DNA from: Erythrobacter sp.
Lineage (GTDB): Bacteria; Pseudomonadota; Alphaproteobacteria; Sphingomonadales; Sphingomonadaceae
Assembly (NCBI GenBank): GCA_002695185.1
Contig: NZOF01000010.1
Location: 1-8,596 of the forward strand
Reading direction: 5' to 3'
Length of the DNA stretch: 8,596 nt
The stretch's first letter is position 1. Each line of letters starts with the position of its first letter. A program made the position numbers and the translations under genes. Below the pieces are notes generated by a model that saw nothing but the letters and a program-made list of their open reading frames with translations, had not been told where the DNA came from and ran no database searches. Positions 1-5,561 of the stretch are shown in pieces.

Positions 1-200
1 AGGGCTTTGGCGCCGGCGGACGGGTCCAGGATGGCGCCTATGGCTGGGGCGGGGCGGCTGGCACGGTCGCCGTCGTCAGCTATAAGGCCAATCTGCGCGC
101 CACCATGATGACGCAATATATGCCGTCCGAAGCCTACCCCATTCACGAGGGCTTTCCCGAGGCCGTGCTGGCCGATCTCGCCGCCATGCAGGGAGCCTGA
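1..200 (+). CDS. C-terminal end of a serine hydrolase (class C beta-lactamase / family VIII esterase-like), 5' truncated by window
   Basis: Reading codons from base 3 gives 65 residues ending at TGA 198-200. The stretch includes AYGWGGAAGT (residues 12-21 of the visible part), then MMTQYMPSEAYP and a final helix rich in Leu and Ala. The WGGAAGT box followed by a 'MTQ-x-MPS' segment is what I know from the C-terminal part of beta-lactamase-related serine hydrolases, where the Gly-Gly box stands in for the KTG motif that lines the active site. The catalytic SxxK and Tyr motifs would lie upstream, outside the window, so the activity (esterase, lactamase or peptidase) cannot be decided. The 3' end carries the Shine-Dalgarno of the next gene, and its stop lies three bases before the likely nudC start, which points to co-transcription and translational coupling. 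Family call fairly sure, substrate unknown. Confidence 0.75.
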   Translation, partial: GFGAGGRVQDGAYGWGGAAGTVAVVSYKANLRATMMTQYMPSEAYPIHEGFPEAVLADLAAMQGA

Positions 201-206
201 GCCATC
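190..206 (+). promoter_or_regulatory. Ribosome binding site and probable ATC start codon of nudC
   Basis: AGGGAG at 190-195 is followed by 8 bases and then ATC at 204-206. The Shine-Dalgarno lies inside the last codons of the upstream hydrolase. The reading frame opened at ATC runs straight into NudC-like sequence, and no ATG, GTG or TTG exists in this frame between the stop at 198-200 and ATG 282. ATC is a listed but rare bacterial initiator. A CTG at 231 is the only other near-cognate of note, and it has no good Shine-Dalgarno. Confidence 0.5.
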
Positions 207-1064
207 CCTCTTTCGTTTACCGGATCGCGGCTGGACCGCGCCGATCACGTCCGCGCCGATCCCGAACGGCTGGCAGGCTATATGAACTGGAAGGCTCGGT
301 TGCTGGCGCTCGATGGCCTGATACCCGCGCTCGACGATGCCGGCGGCTTGGCCTGGGGCACGCTGGCCGATGCGCCGGAAGATGCGGAGCTGGTTTTCCT
401 GGGCCTGGACGATGGCAAGGCGTGTTTCGCCGCAGTCCCGCCTGCCGGAGATGCCAGCCCGCGGCTTGCCAATCCGCAGCTGTGGTCGCTCATGGCAACG
501 CTCGCCGCGGACGATCTGGCGCTCTACGGCGGGGCGCGCAGTATCGTGGACTGGCACGCAAGGCACCGCTTCTGTGCGCAATGCGGCGGGAATACCAAGA
601 TCGCGAAAGGTGGGTGGCAACGCGATTGCACCGCCTGCGGGGCAAGCCATTTTCCGCGCACCGATCCGGTCACCATCATGCTGGTCGAACATGACGGCAA
701 GCTGATGCTCGGCCGCGGGCTAGGCTGGCCCGAAGGGCGGTTTTCCGCGCTGGCCGGCTTCGTGGAACCCGGCGAAAGCATCGAGGAAGCCGTTCAGCGC
801 GAAGTGCTCGAGGAAAGCGGCGTACGCGTGCGCGATGTGACCTATATCGCCAGCCAGCCATGGCCTTTCCCCAGCCAGCTGATGATCGGCTGCCATTCCT
901 TCGCCGACGACGCCGCGCTGACGATCGATGAAACCGAGATGGCCGAGATCGACTGGTACACGCGCGAAGATGTGGTGGCTGCATTGGCAGGCAACGGCTC
1001 CTTCATCGCCCCGCCGCCGCATGCGATCGCGCATTATCTGATGGAATGGTGGGTGAAGAAATGA
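204..1064 (+). CDS. nudC: NAD+ diphosphatase NudC (Nudix hydrolase), probable ATC start
   Basis: Hydrolyses NAD(H) to NMN(H) and AMP; NudC enzymes can also remove NAD caps from RNA 5' ends. Numbering from ATG 282 (260 residues), a four-cysteine zinc site is seen at C98, C101, C116 and C119, the Nudix box (GX5EX7REUXEEXGU) at 159-181, and the NudC signature SQPWPFP from residue 191, which separates this family from other Nudix enzymes. The 26 codons before ATG 282 encode SFTGSRLDRADHVRADPERL-type sequence typical of alphaproteobacterial NudC N-termini, so the protein very likely starts upstream. ATC 204 with AGGGAG 8 bases before it fits best, giving 286 residues. If ATC is not used, ATG 282 gives a shortened N-terminal domain. 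Cytoplasmic; no signal peptide. The gene overlaps the next one by ATGA at 1061-1064. Function very sure, start uncertain. Confidence 0.93.
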   Translation: MPLSFTGSRLDRADHVRADPERLAGYMNWKARLLALDGLIPALDDAGGLAWGTLADAPEDAELVFLGLDDGKACFAAVPPAGDASPRLANPQLWSLMATLAADDLALYGGARSIVDWHARHRFCAQCGGNTKIAKGGWQRDCTACGASHFPRTDPVTIMLVEHDGKLMLGRGLGWPEGRFSALAGFVEPGESIEEAVQREVLEESGVRVRDVTYIASQPWPFPSQLMIGCHSFADDAALTIDETEMAEIDWYTREDVVAALAGNGSFIAPPPHAIAHYLMEWWVKK

Positions 1065-1750
1065 CCGAGCCGCGCAAACTCTCGATCGACATCTGGTCCG
1101 ATGTCATGTGCCCCTGGTGCCTCGTCGGCTGGGGCAATCTGTCGCAGGCGCTTGGCCAGCTGAAAGGTGAAATAGAGGCGGAAATCCGCTGGCACGCCTT
1201 CGAACTCAATCCCGACATGCCCGACGAGGGTGAGGAACGCACCGCCCACATCGCCCGTAAATACGGCCGGACCATCGAACAGTCGAAGGATGTGCAGGGC
1301 CAGATGCGCACCGCAGCCGAGGCGGCTGGCGTGTCGCTGGATTATCAGGGTGAAGAGCCCGCGCCCGATGCGATGATGTGGAACACATTCGCCGCCCACC
1401 GGCTGCTGACCTGGGCGCTGGAAGAGCACGGACCCATGGCGCAAACCCGGCTGAAACTCGCGCTGTTCGAGGCGCATTTCAACCACCGCCGCCGCATCGG
1501 CGAGCGCGAGGTGCTGCTCGATGTGGCTCAGGAGGCCGGGGTCGACCGCGACGCCGCTGTCGCCGCGCTGGACCGCGAGGACATCGCCCGCAAGACCCGC
1601 ACCGAAGAACGCGCGGCGATGGAGCTGAACATCACGGGCGTGCCTGCCATGCTGGTCGAAGGCCGCTTCATGATCCCCGGCGCACAACCGCCGGAAGCAT
1701 ATTCAAATGCGCTGAGGCGGGTGGCGGAGAAGACTGTCGCGGACAGGTGA
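1061..1750 (+). CDS. DsbA-family oxidoreductase (FrnE-like, thioredoxin fold)
   Basis: A 229-residue protein of the DsbA/FrnE group. It opens with a beta strand (LSIDIWSDVM) and a redox-active CPWC motif at residues 17-20. After a long helical insertion (roughly 60-180) comes the cis-proline loop GVPAML with Pro195, then RFMIPGAQPPEAY. This order is standard for the FrnE/2-hydroxychromene-2-carboxylate isomerase-like branch. No signal peptide is seen, so it probably acts in the cytoplasm on disulfides or as a glutathione-linked isomerase; the real substrate is not evident. I chose ATG 1061, which overlaps the nudC stop as ATGA, over ATG 1046, because that overlap is a classic coupling arrangement and the conserved strand starts six residues later. 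The pairing of nudC with a thiol oxidoreductase hints at a redox-related transcription unit, but that is inference. Family call sure. Confidence 0.9.
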   Translation: MTEPRKLSIDIWSDVMCPWCLVGWGNLSQALGQLKGEIEAEIRWHAFELNPDMPDEGEERTAHIARKYGRTIEQSKDVQGQMRTAAEAAGVSLDYQGEEPAPDAMMWNTFAAHRLLTWALEEHGPMAQTRLKLALFEAHFNHRRRIGEREVLLDVAQEAGVDRDAAVAALDREDIARKTRTEERAAMELNITGVPAMLVEGRFMIPGAQPPEAYSNALRRVAEKTVADR

Positions 1751-1751
1751 C

Positions 1752-1790
1752 GTCGCTCCCTGTCTGTTAGCGACCCCATTGCGGACCTTA
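1752..1790. repeat. Intergenic repeat copy 1 (cgaccccattgcgga half) with small inverted repeat
   Basis: The 15-mer cgaccccattgcgga at 1771-1785 recurs exactly at 2198-2212. It is preceded by tgtctgtt, so the whole looks like a degenerate 'tgtccgctt...acccattgcggac' palindromic unit. GTCGCT (1752-1757) and AGCGAC (1769-1774) also form a 6-bp inverted repeat with an 11-base loop just after the stop of the oxidoreductase gene. No T-run follows, so it is not a convincing intrinsic terminator. Confidence 0.6.
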
Positions 1791-1813
1791 CGCTTAGATG
1801 CGAAACCGCAATT

Positions 1814-2125
1814 GTGCCTGTCGCCAAACCGCCTTTACCGATACGAACTCCCGCCCCCATCGATGCTGAAGAAGCCTCATTTATAAAGGCCACCGCGCGG
1901 CGCTTTTACGGCTCCGATGCGTTTGTGCGAAGCTATAGCCCTGACCCCGCCAAGCTGTATCTCCATGTGGAAACCAGCATCGATTCAGGTATGGAAAAAT
2001 ATGACTGCATGGGTGTGCTATACACCCGTATCGAAAGGGAGCAGATCGCGTTTGACGTCACGAAGCGTGGCACCAAAGTGCGGGGCAGTGCCAAGATCGC
2101 ATATCGCCAAGGTCAAATACTCTAG
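1814..2125 (+). CDS. Hypothetical protein, 103 residues, GTG start uncertain
   Basis: I do not recognise this protein. Its first 25 residues are proline-rich (PVAKPPLPIRTPAPID). Residues 30-103 look like a compact alpha/beta domain with FYGSDAFVRSYSPDP, LHVETSIDSGMEKYDCMGVL and a basic end GTKVRGSAKIAYRQG. No signal peptide, membrane segment or metal motif is visible. The reading frame is open back to 1751 without an ATG. GTG 1814 has no good Shine-Dalgarno, and the next in-frame ATG is 1990, inside the folded part. The N-terminus is therefore doubtful: the gene may be intact with a weak GTG start, or a remnant whose 5' end was replaced when the repeat at about 1760-1790 arrived. The stop codon at 2123-2125 directly abuts an inverted repeat. 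Codon use is less GC-biased than in the flanking genes. Real coding is likely because the residue composition is balanced and protein-like. Confidence 0.55.
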   Translation: MPVAKPPLPIRTPAPIDAEEASFIKATARRFYGSDAFVRSYSPDPAKLYLHVETSIDSGMEKYDCMGVLYTRIEREQIAFDVTKRGTKVRGSAKIAYRQGQIL

Positions 2126-2212
2126 TGTCCGCTTCCCAACCCATCTCGCGACGATTTTACCGTGCTAGGAATGTGTCGGAAGCGGACAGGCAGCGAACGA
2201 CCCCATTGCGGA
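2126..2212. repeat. Inverted repeat and intergenic repeat copy 2
   Basis: Perfect 11-bp arms TGTCCGCTTCC (2126-2136) and GGAAGCGGACA (2178-2188) enclose 41 bases. The right arm is followed after nine bases by cgaccccattgcgga (2198-2212), identical to copy 1. The left arm with its continuation, gtccgcttcccaacccat (2127-2144), nearly repeats at 2822-2838. The element fills the space between two genes and begins one base after the upstream stop codon. It may fold as a hairpin in RNA or be a REP-like dispersed repeat. Confidence 0.7.
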
Positions 2213-2237
2213 AGACAACCCCTTGCCGATTGCTGCC

Positions 2238-2795
2238 ATGGAGATTTCGTCGCATAAGCGTGTCATGCCACCCGTCCCGACCGTCATCACCGATCCGCCG
2301 ACATCTCTTAAATCTTATGAGGTGGACCTGATTGGCAAAGTTCAGGACTTCGGTTGGCAGACGACCTCGGTCACATCAGATGACAATGGTGATCCCGCGT
2401 TCAGCTATACGACGGGCTTCTGGGCAACGGTCGATCATCCCGAGGTGATCGTTTTCGACTTCCCCCCGGAACTCTCGCATGAGGTTTTCGGACAAATGAT
2501 GAGGCGGGCGCAGGCCGGTGATTGCTTTCCAATTGGACAGGCAATCGAAGGTATTCTGTCCAACGAGACGGTCTATCTCTTCCCTGTCAGTCAAGAAGCT
2601 GCCGCTCACTACCTGCGTTCGAGTGACTGGTTTTATCGGCGTGAACAATTCCCGTCCGTGCAACTCGTTTGGGGTGACGGGAGCGGTCGGTTGCCTTGGG
2701 AAAGAGGCTTTGACGCATCGCTCGCGAAACTCCAACCCGATCTTTCGCCGAAAGGTTGGAGCAACGAACAAAACGCGCCGCCCAACGGCATCTAG
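2238..2795 (+). CDS. DUF4262 domain-containing protein
   Basis: A 185-residue protein matching what I know of DUF4262: the early segment VQDFGWQTTSV (residues 35-45), then FSYTTGFW (55-62), a HPE triplet (67-69), a Phe/Pro-rich strand and helix, and late FPSVQLVWGD (138-147) followed by LPWE (152-155). The family has no established biochemical role; its members are soluble small proteins scattered in accessory regions. No signal peptide or membrane segment. The start is uncertain: ATG 2238 is used here, TTG 2223 in the same frame has GGAAG at 2210-2214 eight bases upstream, and ATG 2265 would begin MPPVPTVITDPP. GC is clearly lower than in neighbours: the row 2521-2580 holds 27 G/C in 60, against 44 in 60 for 1501-1560 in the oxidoreductase gene. 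Together with the flanking repeats this suggests a transferred gene. Family call sure, function unknown. Confidence 0.82.
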   Translation: MEISSHKRVMPPVPTVITDPPTSLKSYEVDLIGKVQDFGWQTTSVTSDDNGDPAFSYTTGFWATVDHPEVIVFDFPPELSHEVFGQMMRRAQAGDCFPIGQAIEGILSNETVYLFPVSQEAAAHYLRSSDWFYRREQFPSVQLVWGDGSGRLPWERGFDASLAKLQPDLSPKGWSNEQNAPPNGI

Positions 2796-2821
2796 CCGGG
2801 TTAACAATTCGAAAGCTACCA

Positions 2822-2845
2822 GTCCGCTTCCCACCCATCAGCGGA
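2822..2845. repeat. Intergenic repeat copy 3
   Basis: gtccgcttcccacccat (2822-2838) repeats 2127-2144 with one base missing. It also contains a 6-bp inverted repeat, TCCGCT (2823-2828) and AGCGGA (2840-2845), with an 11-base loop. It sits in the non-coding gap after the DUF4262 gene, so copies of the repeat flank each of the two accessory genes. Confidence 0.6.
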
Positions 2846-2880
2846 AATTCGCAATCTGCCAGTAAGACTTTCAAGCTCAC

Positions 2881-2906
2881 AAAAAACCCCGCCGTTGAAG
2901 GCGGGG
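2881..2906 (-). terminator. Intrinsic terminator for the minus-strand genes
   Basis: CCCCGCC (2887-2893), loop gttgaa, GGCGGGG (2900-2906) form a perfect 7-bp GC stem. Six A residues at 2881-2886 become a T-run when read on the minus strand. It lies about 30 bases beyond the stop of the 81-residue gene, which it should terminate, together with any transcript coming from the chemotaxis gene. Confidence 0.85.
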
Positions 2907-2935
2907 CTAATTGGTCGGAATTCTTGCAAGCGAAC

Positions 2936-3181
2936 TTAGCTCGACCGGCTATCCTGCATCGCCTGACGGGTCTTTTCGCCCTTCTTGGCGTCCTGCGCGG
3001 GATTGTCCGAGCCGACTTCCGGTTCGCGGTTTTCGGGATCGGTGGCGCGGTTGAGTTCGCCGCGTTTGCCGACCCTGCGATTGACTTCGCCACCCGACGA
3101 GCTTTGCTGCGACGGGGTAGGGTGCTTGGTCATCTCGTCGATGAGTTCATTGTCGGGATGCATTGATTGACGTTCGGGCAT
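2936..3181 (-). CDS. Small hydrophilic hypothetical protein, 81 residues
   Basis: I do not recognise a named family. The 81 residues are strongly hydrophilic, lack cysteine and hydrophobic segments, and are rich in Glu, Asp, Arg, Pro, Ser and Asn (for example SSSGGEVNRRVGKRGELN and PENREPEVG), so the protein is probably largely disordered and cytoplasmic. It is a real gene on several counts. AAAGGAG (minus strand, 3197-3191) lies 9 bases before ATG 3181, a terminator follows its stop, and competing frames here show shadow-like composition. A second ATG at 3163 (MHPDNEL) is possible but lacks such a site. It lies 66 bases downstream of the chemotaxis receptor gene on the same strand with no terminator seen between, so it may be transcribed with it as well as from its own promoter. 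A stress or general-response role would be a guess. Confidence 0.78.
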   Translation of the reverse strand: MPERQSMHPDNELIDEMTKHPTPSQQSSSGGEVNRRVGKRGELNRATDPENREPEVGSDNPAQDAKKGEKTRQAMQDSRSS

Positions 3182-3190
3182 GATTGTTAT

Positions 3191-3197
3191 CTCCTTT
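3191..3197 (-). promoter_or_regulatory. Strong ribosome binding site of the 81-residue gene
   Basis: Read on the minus strand this is AAAGGAG, nine bases before the ATG at 3181-3179. It decides the start in favour of MPERQSMHPDNE over the internal ATG six codons later. Confidence 0.8.
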
Positions 3198-3247
3198 GCC
3201 CAATCAACGGCCGGCCCTGCTGCGATGTTCCGAATAGCGCGCCTTTC

Positions 3248-4993
3248 TCAGGCGGCGAGAATCTTTTCGACGAAGGCCGTCGCCTCACGCTCTAGCGCGC
3301 GGGCATCCCCGTCGAGCCCGGTTGCCGCGCCAAGCACTTGGTCGGCAGCCATCCCCGTGTCCCGCGCGCGTGCGCGCAGCTGTTCGATGCTCTGTTCGAT
3401 CTCGCCGACGCCGGCCACCGCCAAATCGAGGCTGCGTGCCAGTTCCTGGCTCGACAGCGATTGCTGATCGACGGCCCCGGCGATCGTGGTGGCTGTCGCT
3501 TCCACTTCGCGGATCCGCTCTCCGATCGCGGTTAGGGCACCAGCGCTGCTGCTGGTGCTCGCCTGCATGGAGGCAATCTTGGCCGAGACGCTTTCGGTCG
3601 CTTCGCGCGTCTGGCGTGCGAGTTCTTTGACCTCGCTTGCCACCACGGCAAAACCGCGTCCTGCATCGCCGCCCCTTGCGGCTTCGATCGAAGCGTTGAG
3701 AGCGAGCAGGTTCGTCCGGTCGGCGATCGATGCGATCAGATCGACCACTTCGCCCACCTCGGAGGCCGAGCGGGCAAGATCCTTCATCGTCTCATCGGCA
3801 AGTTCCGCACTGGTGCGGGTGTCCTGTGCCAGCGATGCGGACTGGGCGGCCTGTTTGCCGATTTCGCCGATCGACATGGCGAACTCGTCGGTTGCCGCTG
3901 CAGCCGATGTCATTCCGGCCGAAGTATCGTTCATCCGGCGAACGACATCCTCCACCAGCTCGACCGACTGGCTGGCTGCTCCGGCCATGGAGCTGGCGGT
4001 CTTTTCCAGCTGATGCGATGCAGCGGCGACATTGGTTACCACGTCGCCCATGCCACCTTCGAAACCGCGTGCGAGATCGCGCAGCAGCACCTGCTGGTCC
4101 TCGCGGGCCTTGCGCTGCAGATTGGTCAGCGCTTCGGCGCTTTCACGGAAGATCACGAGGGCGCGTGCCATCTCGCCGATCTCGTCCTCGCGTTCCACGA
4201 AGGGTATGGCGATGGATCTGTCCCCATCGGCCAATGCGGTCATCGCGCCGGTTATTTCGCCCAGCGAGTGCGACACCTGGCCAGCCATGCGCCGTGCCGC
4301 CAGAACCACCACCAGCCCACAGGCGAGGATCAGCGCGAGCGCACCGATCGACATCCAGAATTTGAGCCTTTCCAGCTCGTTCTTCGACCGCTCGGCAGCG
4401 TCCGATAGCTCGCCCTCGATCTCGCCGATCTGGCCCGATAACAGGCTGCCGCTGACGTCGATTGCCTGGGCCAGGGTGGCCGCATCTTCCTGCGGGCCGT
4501 AGGTCGAGACCGAAGACTGCAAGGCTACCAGCTCTGGGCGAAAGCTTGACACCTGATCTCGCAGCCATGCGATACGTTCCTGCGATGTCGCTTCGGTCAC
4601 GTCCGTAGCCATCGATCTGTCGAGCCGCTTGCTCGCATCTTCCAGCGACGCGAACGCGGCCTGGATCGATTCCTCATTGCCGGTCACCGCATAGCGAGAG
4701 GCGTGGTAGCGGCTCTGGGCAATACCCGTATCGAATTGGGAAGCCGCCAGCGCGCGCTCCGCAATGACGGCGCTTTGATCCGATCGCAGCGACAACTGGT
4801 ATAGGCCGGCCCCAAGCAGTGCGGCGAGGCCCAGCAGTATGGCCACGGCGAGCATCACGAAAATCGCGATCTGGCCGCGGATCGTGCGGCGCGACGCCAG
4901 AACCTTGCGAAGCGGCGCCGCAGCTTGCCGCTTTTCGGCGGGCGCCCAGTTCTTTGTATCCCCCAGCGAAGGGAACTTGGCATGGATCGTCAT
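3248..4993 (-). CDS. Methyl-accepting chemotaxis protein (transmembrane receptor)
   Basis: A 581-residue receptor that would pass a periplasmic signal to the CheA/CheW complex. After a 40-residue basic, Ala-rich N-terminus comes TM1 (about 41-66), a periplasmic helical region (67-210) resembling a four-helix-bundle sensor, TM2 (about 211-233), a HAMP domain (about 234-286, ending [17 protein letters not shown]) and a long coiled-coil signalling domain. The hairpin tip spans 417-455, with [19 protein letters not shown] followed by [11 protein letters not shown], matching the invariant MCP tip that binds CheW/CheA. Gln/Glu-rich helices on both sides could hold methylation sites. The protein ends FVEKILAA, without a CheR/CheB-tethering NWETF-like pentapeptide. 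No che or flagellar genes are in the window, so it is an orphan receptor here. ATG 4993 is the only good start; its Shine-Dalgarno is weak. Ligand unknown. Confidence 0.95.
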   Translation of the reverse strand: MTIHAKFPSLGDTKNWAPAEKRQAAAPLRKVLASRRTIRGQIAIFVMLAVAILLGLAALLGAGLYQLSLRSDQSAVIAERALAASQFDTGIAQSRYHASRYAVTGNEESIQAAFASLEDASKRLDRSMATDVTEATSQERIAWLRDQVSSFRPELVALQSSVSTYGPQEDAATLAQAIDVSGSLLSGQIGEIEGELSDAAERSKNELERLKFWMSIGALALILACGLVVVLAARRMAGQVSHSLGEITGAMTALADGDRSIAIPFVEREDEIGEMARALVIFRESAEALTNLQRKAREDQQVLLRDLARGFEGGMGDVVTNVAAASHQLEKTASSMAGAASQSVELVEDVVRRMNDTSAGMTSAAAATDEFAMSIGEIGKQAAQSASLAQDTRTSAELADETMKDLARSASEVGEVVDLIASIADRTNLLALNASIEAARGGDAGRGFAVVASEVKELARQTREATESVSAKIASMQASTSSSAGALTAIGERIREVEATATTIAGAVDQQSLSSQELARSLDLAVAGVGEIEQSIEQLRARARDTGMAADQVLGAATGLDGDARALEREATAFVEKILAA

Positions 4994-5082
4994 AATGCAG
5001 GCCCCGATTTACCCCGCCGGAGTCATTCGGCAGGGTGGTTTGCGAGCGCGGCTACACCGGAAAAATGACAGGAAAATGAAGG

Positions 5083-5116
5083 TTTATCAGGGGTTTGACG
5101 GTTAATATTCCTTAAC
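5083..5116 (-). promoter_or_regulatory. Candidate CtrA-type promoter upstream of the chemotaxis receptor gene
   Basis: The symmetric GTTAATATTCCTTAAC (5101-5116) reads TTAA-N6-TTAAC on both strands, close to the alphaproteobacterial CtrA consensus TTAA-N7-TTAA(C). On the minus strand GATAAA (5088-5083) could be a -10, placing the box over roughly -25 to -40, where CtrA usually activates. CtrA control of motility and chemotaxis genes is known in alphaproteobacteria. The spacer is one base short, so this is a candidate only. Confidence 0.35.
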
Positions 5117-5122
5117 TACTAT
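5095..5122 (+). promoter_or_regulatory. Candidate sigma70-type promoter pointing right (antisense to the DUF1489 gene)
   Basis: TTGACG (5095-5100), 16 bases, TACTAT (5117-5122) resemble -35 and -10 hexamers. Transcription would start near 5129 and run into the 3' end of the minus-strand DUF1489 gene, with no obvious plus-strand gene to serve. GTCAC-aaag-GTGAC (5141-5154) would form a small hairpin early in such a transcript. It may equally be a chance match. Confidence 0.25.
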
Positions 5123-5171
5123 GACCGCGAGGCTGCTTCGTGTCACAAAGGTGACGGATCAGGTGCTTGGG

Positions 5172-5561
5172 TCAGATAAGGCCCAGTCTCTCGAGCTTTC
5201 CGGCCAGTTTGCCGGGCAGGACATCGCCGATATCCTCGCCCTCTTCCAGATCGCGCGGAGGATCGCCCTTTAGATAACGCCAGCCCTGATGGGCGCGCTT
5301 GGGGCGGGGATGGACGCGGACCAGTTCGGGCTTGAGGTCTATCGACCAGCGCCCGGTGGGTGTTTCGCTGAAACCGAGGATTTCGCTGCGCGCCACGATC
5401 GAATGCTGGTGGATCCAGTAGAGCGATCCGCCGATGCACTCCTCCCACTTGGTGGGGCGATAGCGCGTGGTGAGATTGGGGCTGCGCCGCTGTTCGTACC
5501 AGCTTTCGATATCGTTGAAGCTCTGCGCGCCGAACGCGATCTTGGTCAAATGGAGCGGCAT
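5172..5561 (-). CDS. DUF1489 family protein
   Basis: A 129-residue protein matching the alphaproteobacterial DUF1489 family (COG5458) as I know it: the start MPLHLTKIAFGAQSFNDIESW (in two parts, residues 1-21), GGSLYWIHQHSIVARSEILGF (around 44-64), then DLKPELVRVHPRPKRAHQGWRYL (75-97) and an acidic C-terminal tail. The conserved GSLYW, ELVR..PRP and QGWRYL blocks are all present and in order. The family is widespread and cytoplasmic with no agreed function; no catalytic motif is apparent. ATG 5561 lacks a strong Shine-Dalgarno, but the conserved block begins at residue 2, so the start is secure. The gene is upstream of the chemotaxis receptor on the same strand with a 178-base gap, so it is probably a separate unit. 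Confidence 0.88.
   Translation of the reverse strand: MPLHLTKIAFGAQSFNDIESWYEQRRSPNLTTRYRPTKWEECIGGSLYWIHQHSIVARSEILGFSETPTGRWSIDLKPELVRVHPRPKRAHQGWRYLKGDPPRDLEEGEDIGDVLPGKLAGKLERLGLI

Noticed and set aside
1034..1687. Minus-strand open frame of 217 codons
   Set aside because: Antisense shadow of the DsbA-family gene, which has CPWC and the cis-proline loop.
2126..2188. Intrinsic terminator
   Set aside because: The loop would be 41 bases and no T-run follows on either strand.
1814..2795. Toxin-antitoxin or defence pair formed by the 103-residue ORF and the DUF4262 gene
   Set aside because: Neither protein shows a toxin, nuclease or DNA-binding motif I recognise, and they are separated by a repeat rather than overlapping. 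There is no positive evidence.
1760..2845. Integron cassette array with attC-like sites
   Set aside because: The repeats do not contain paired RYYYAAC/GTTRRRY core sites and no integrase is present.
2587..3166. Overlapping minus (2587-3093) and plus (2756-3166) frames across the DUF4262 3' end and the 81-residue gene
   Set aside because: They overlap better-supported genes and each other, cross the terminator at 2881-2906, and show shadow-type composition. The 81-residue frame has a strong ribosome binding site.
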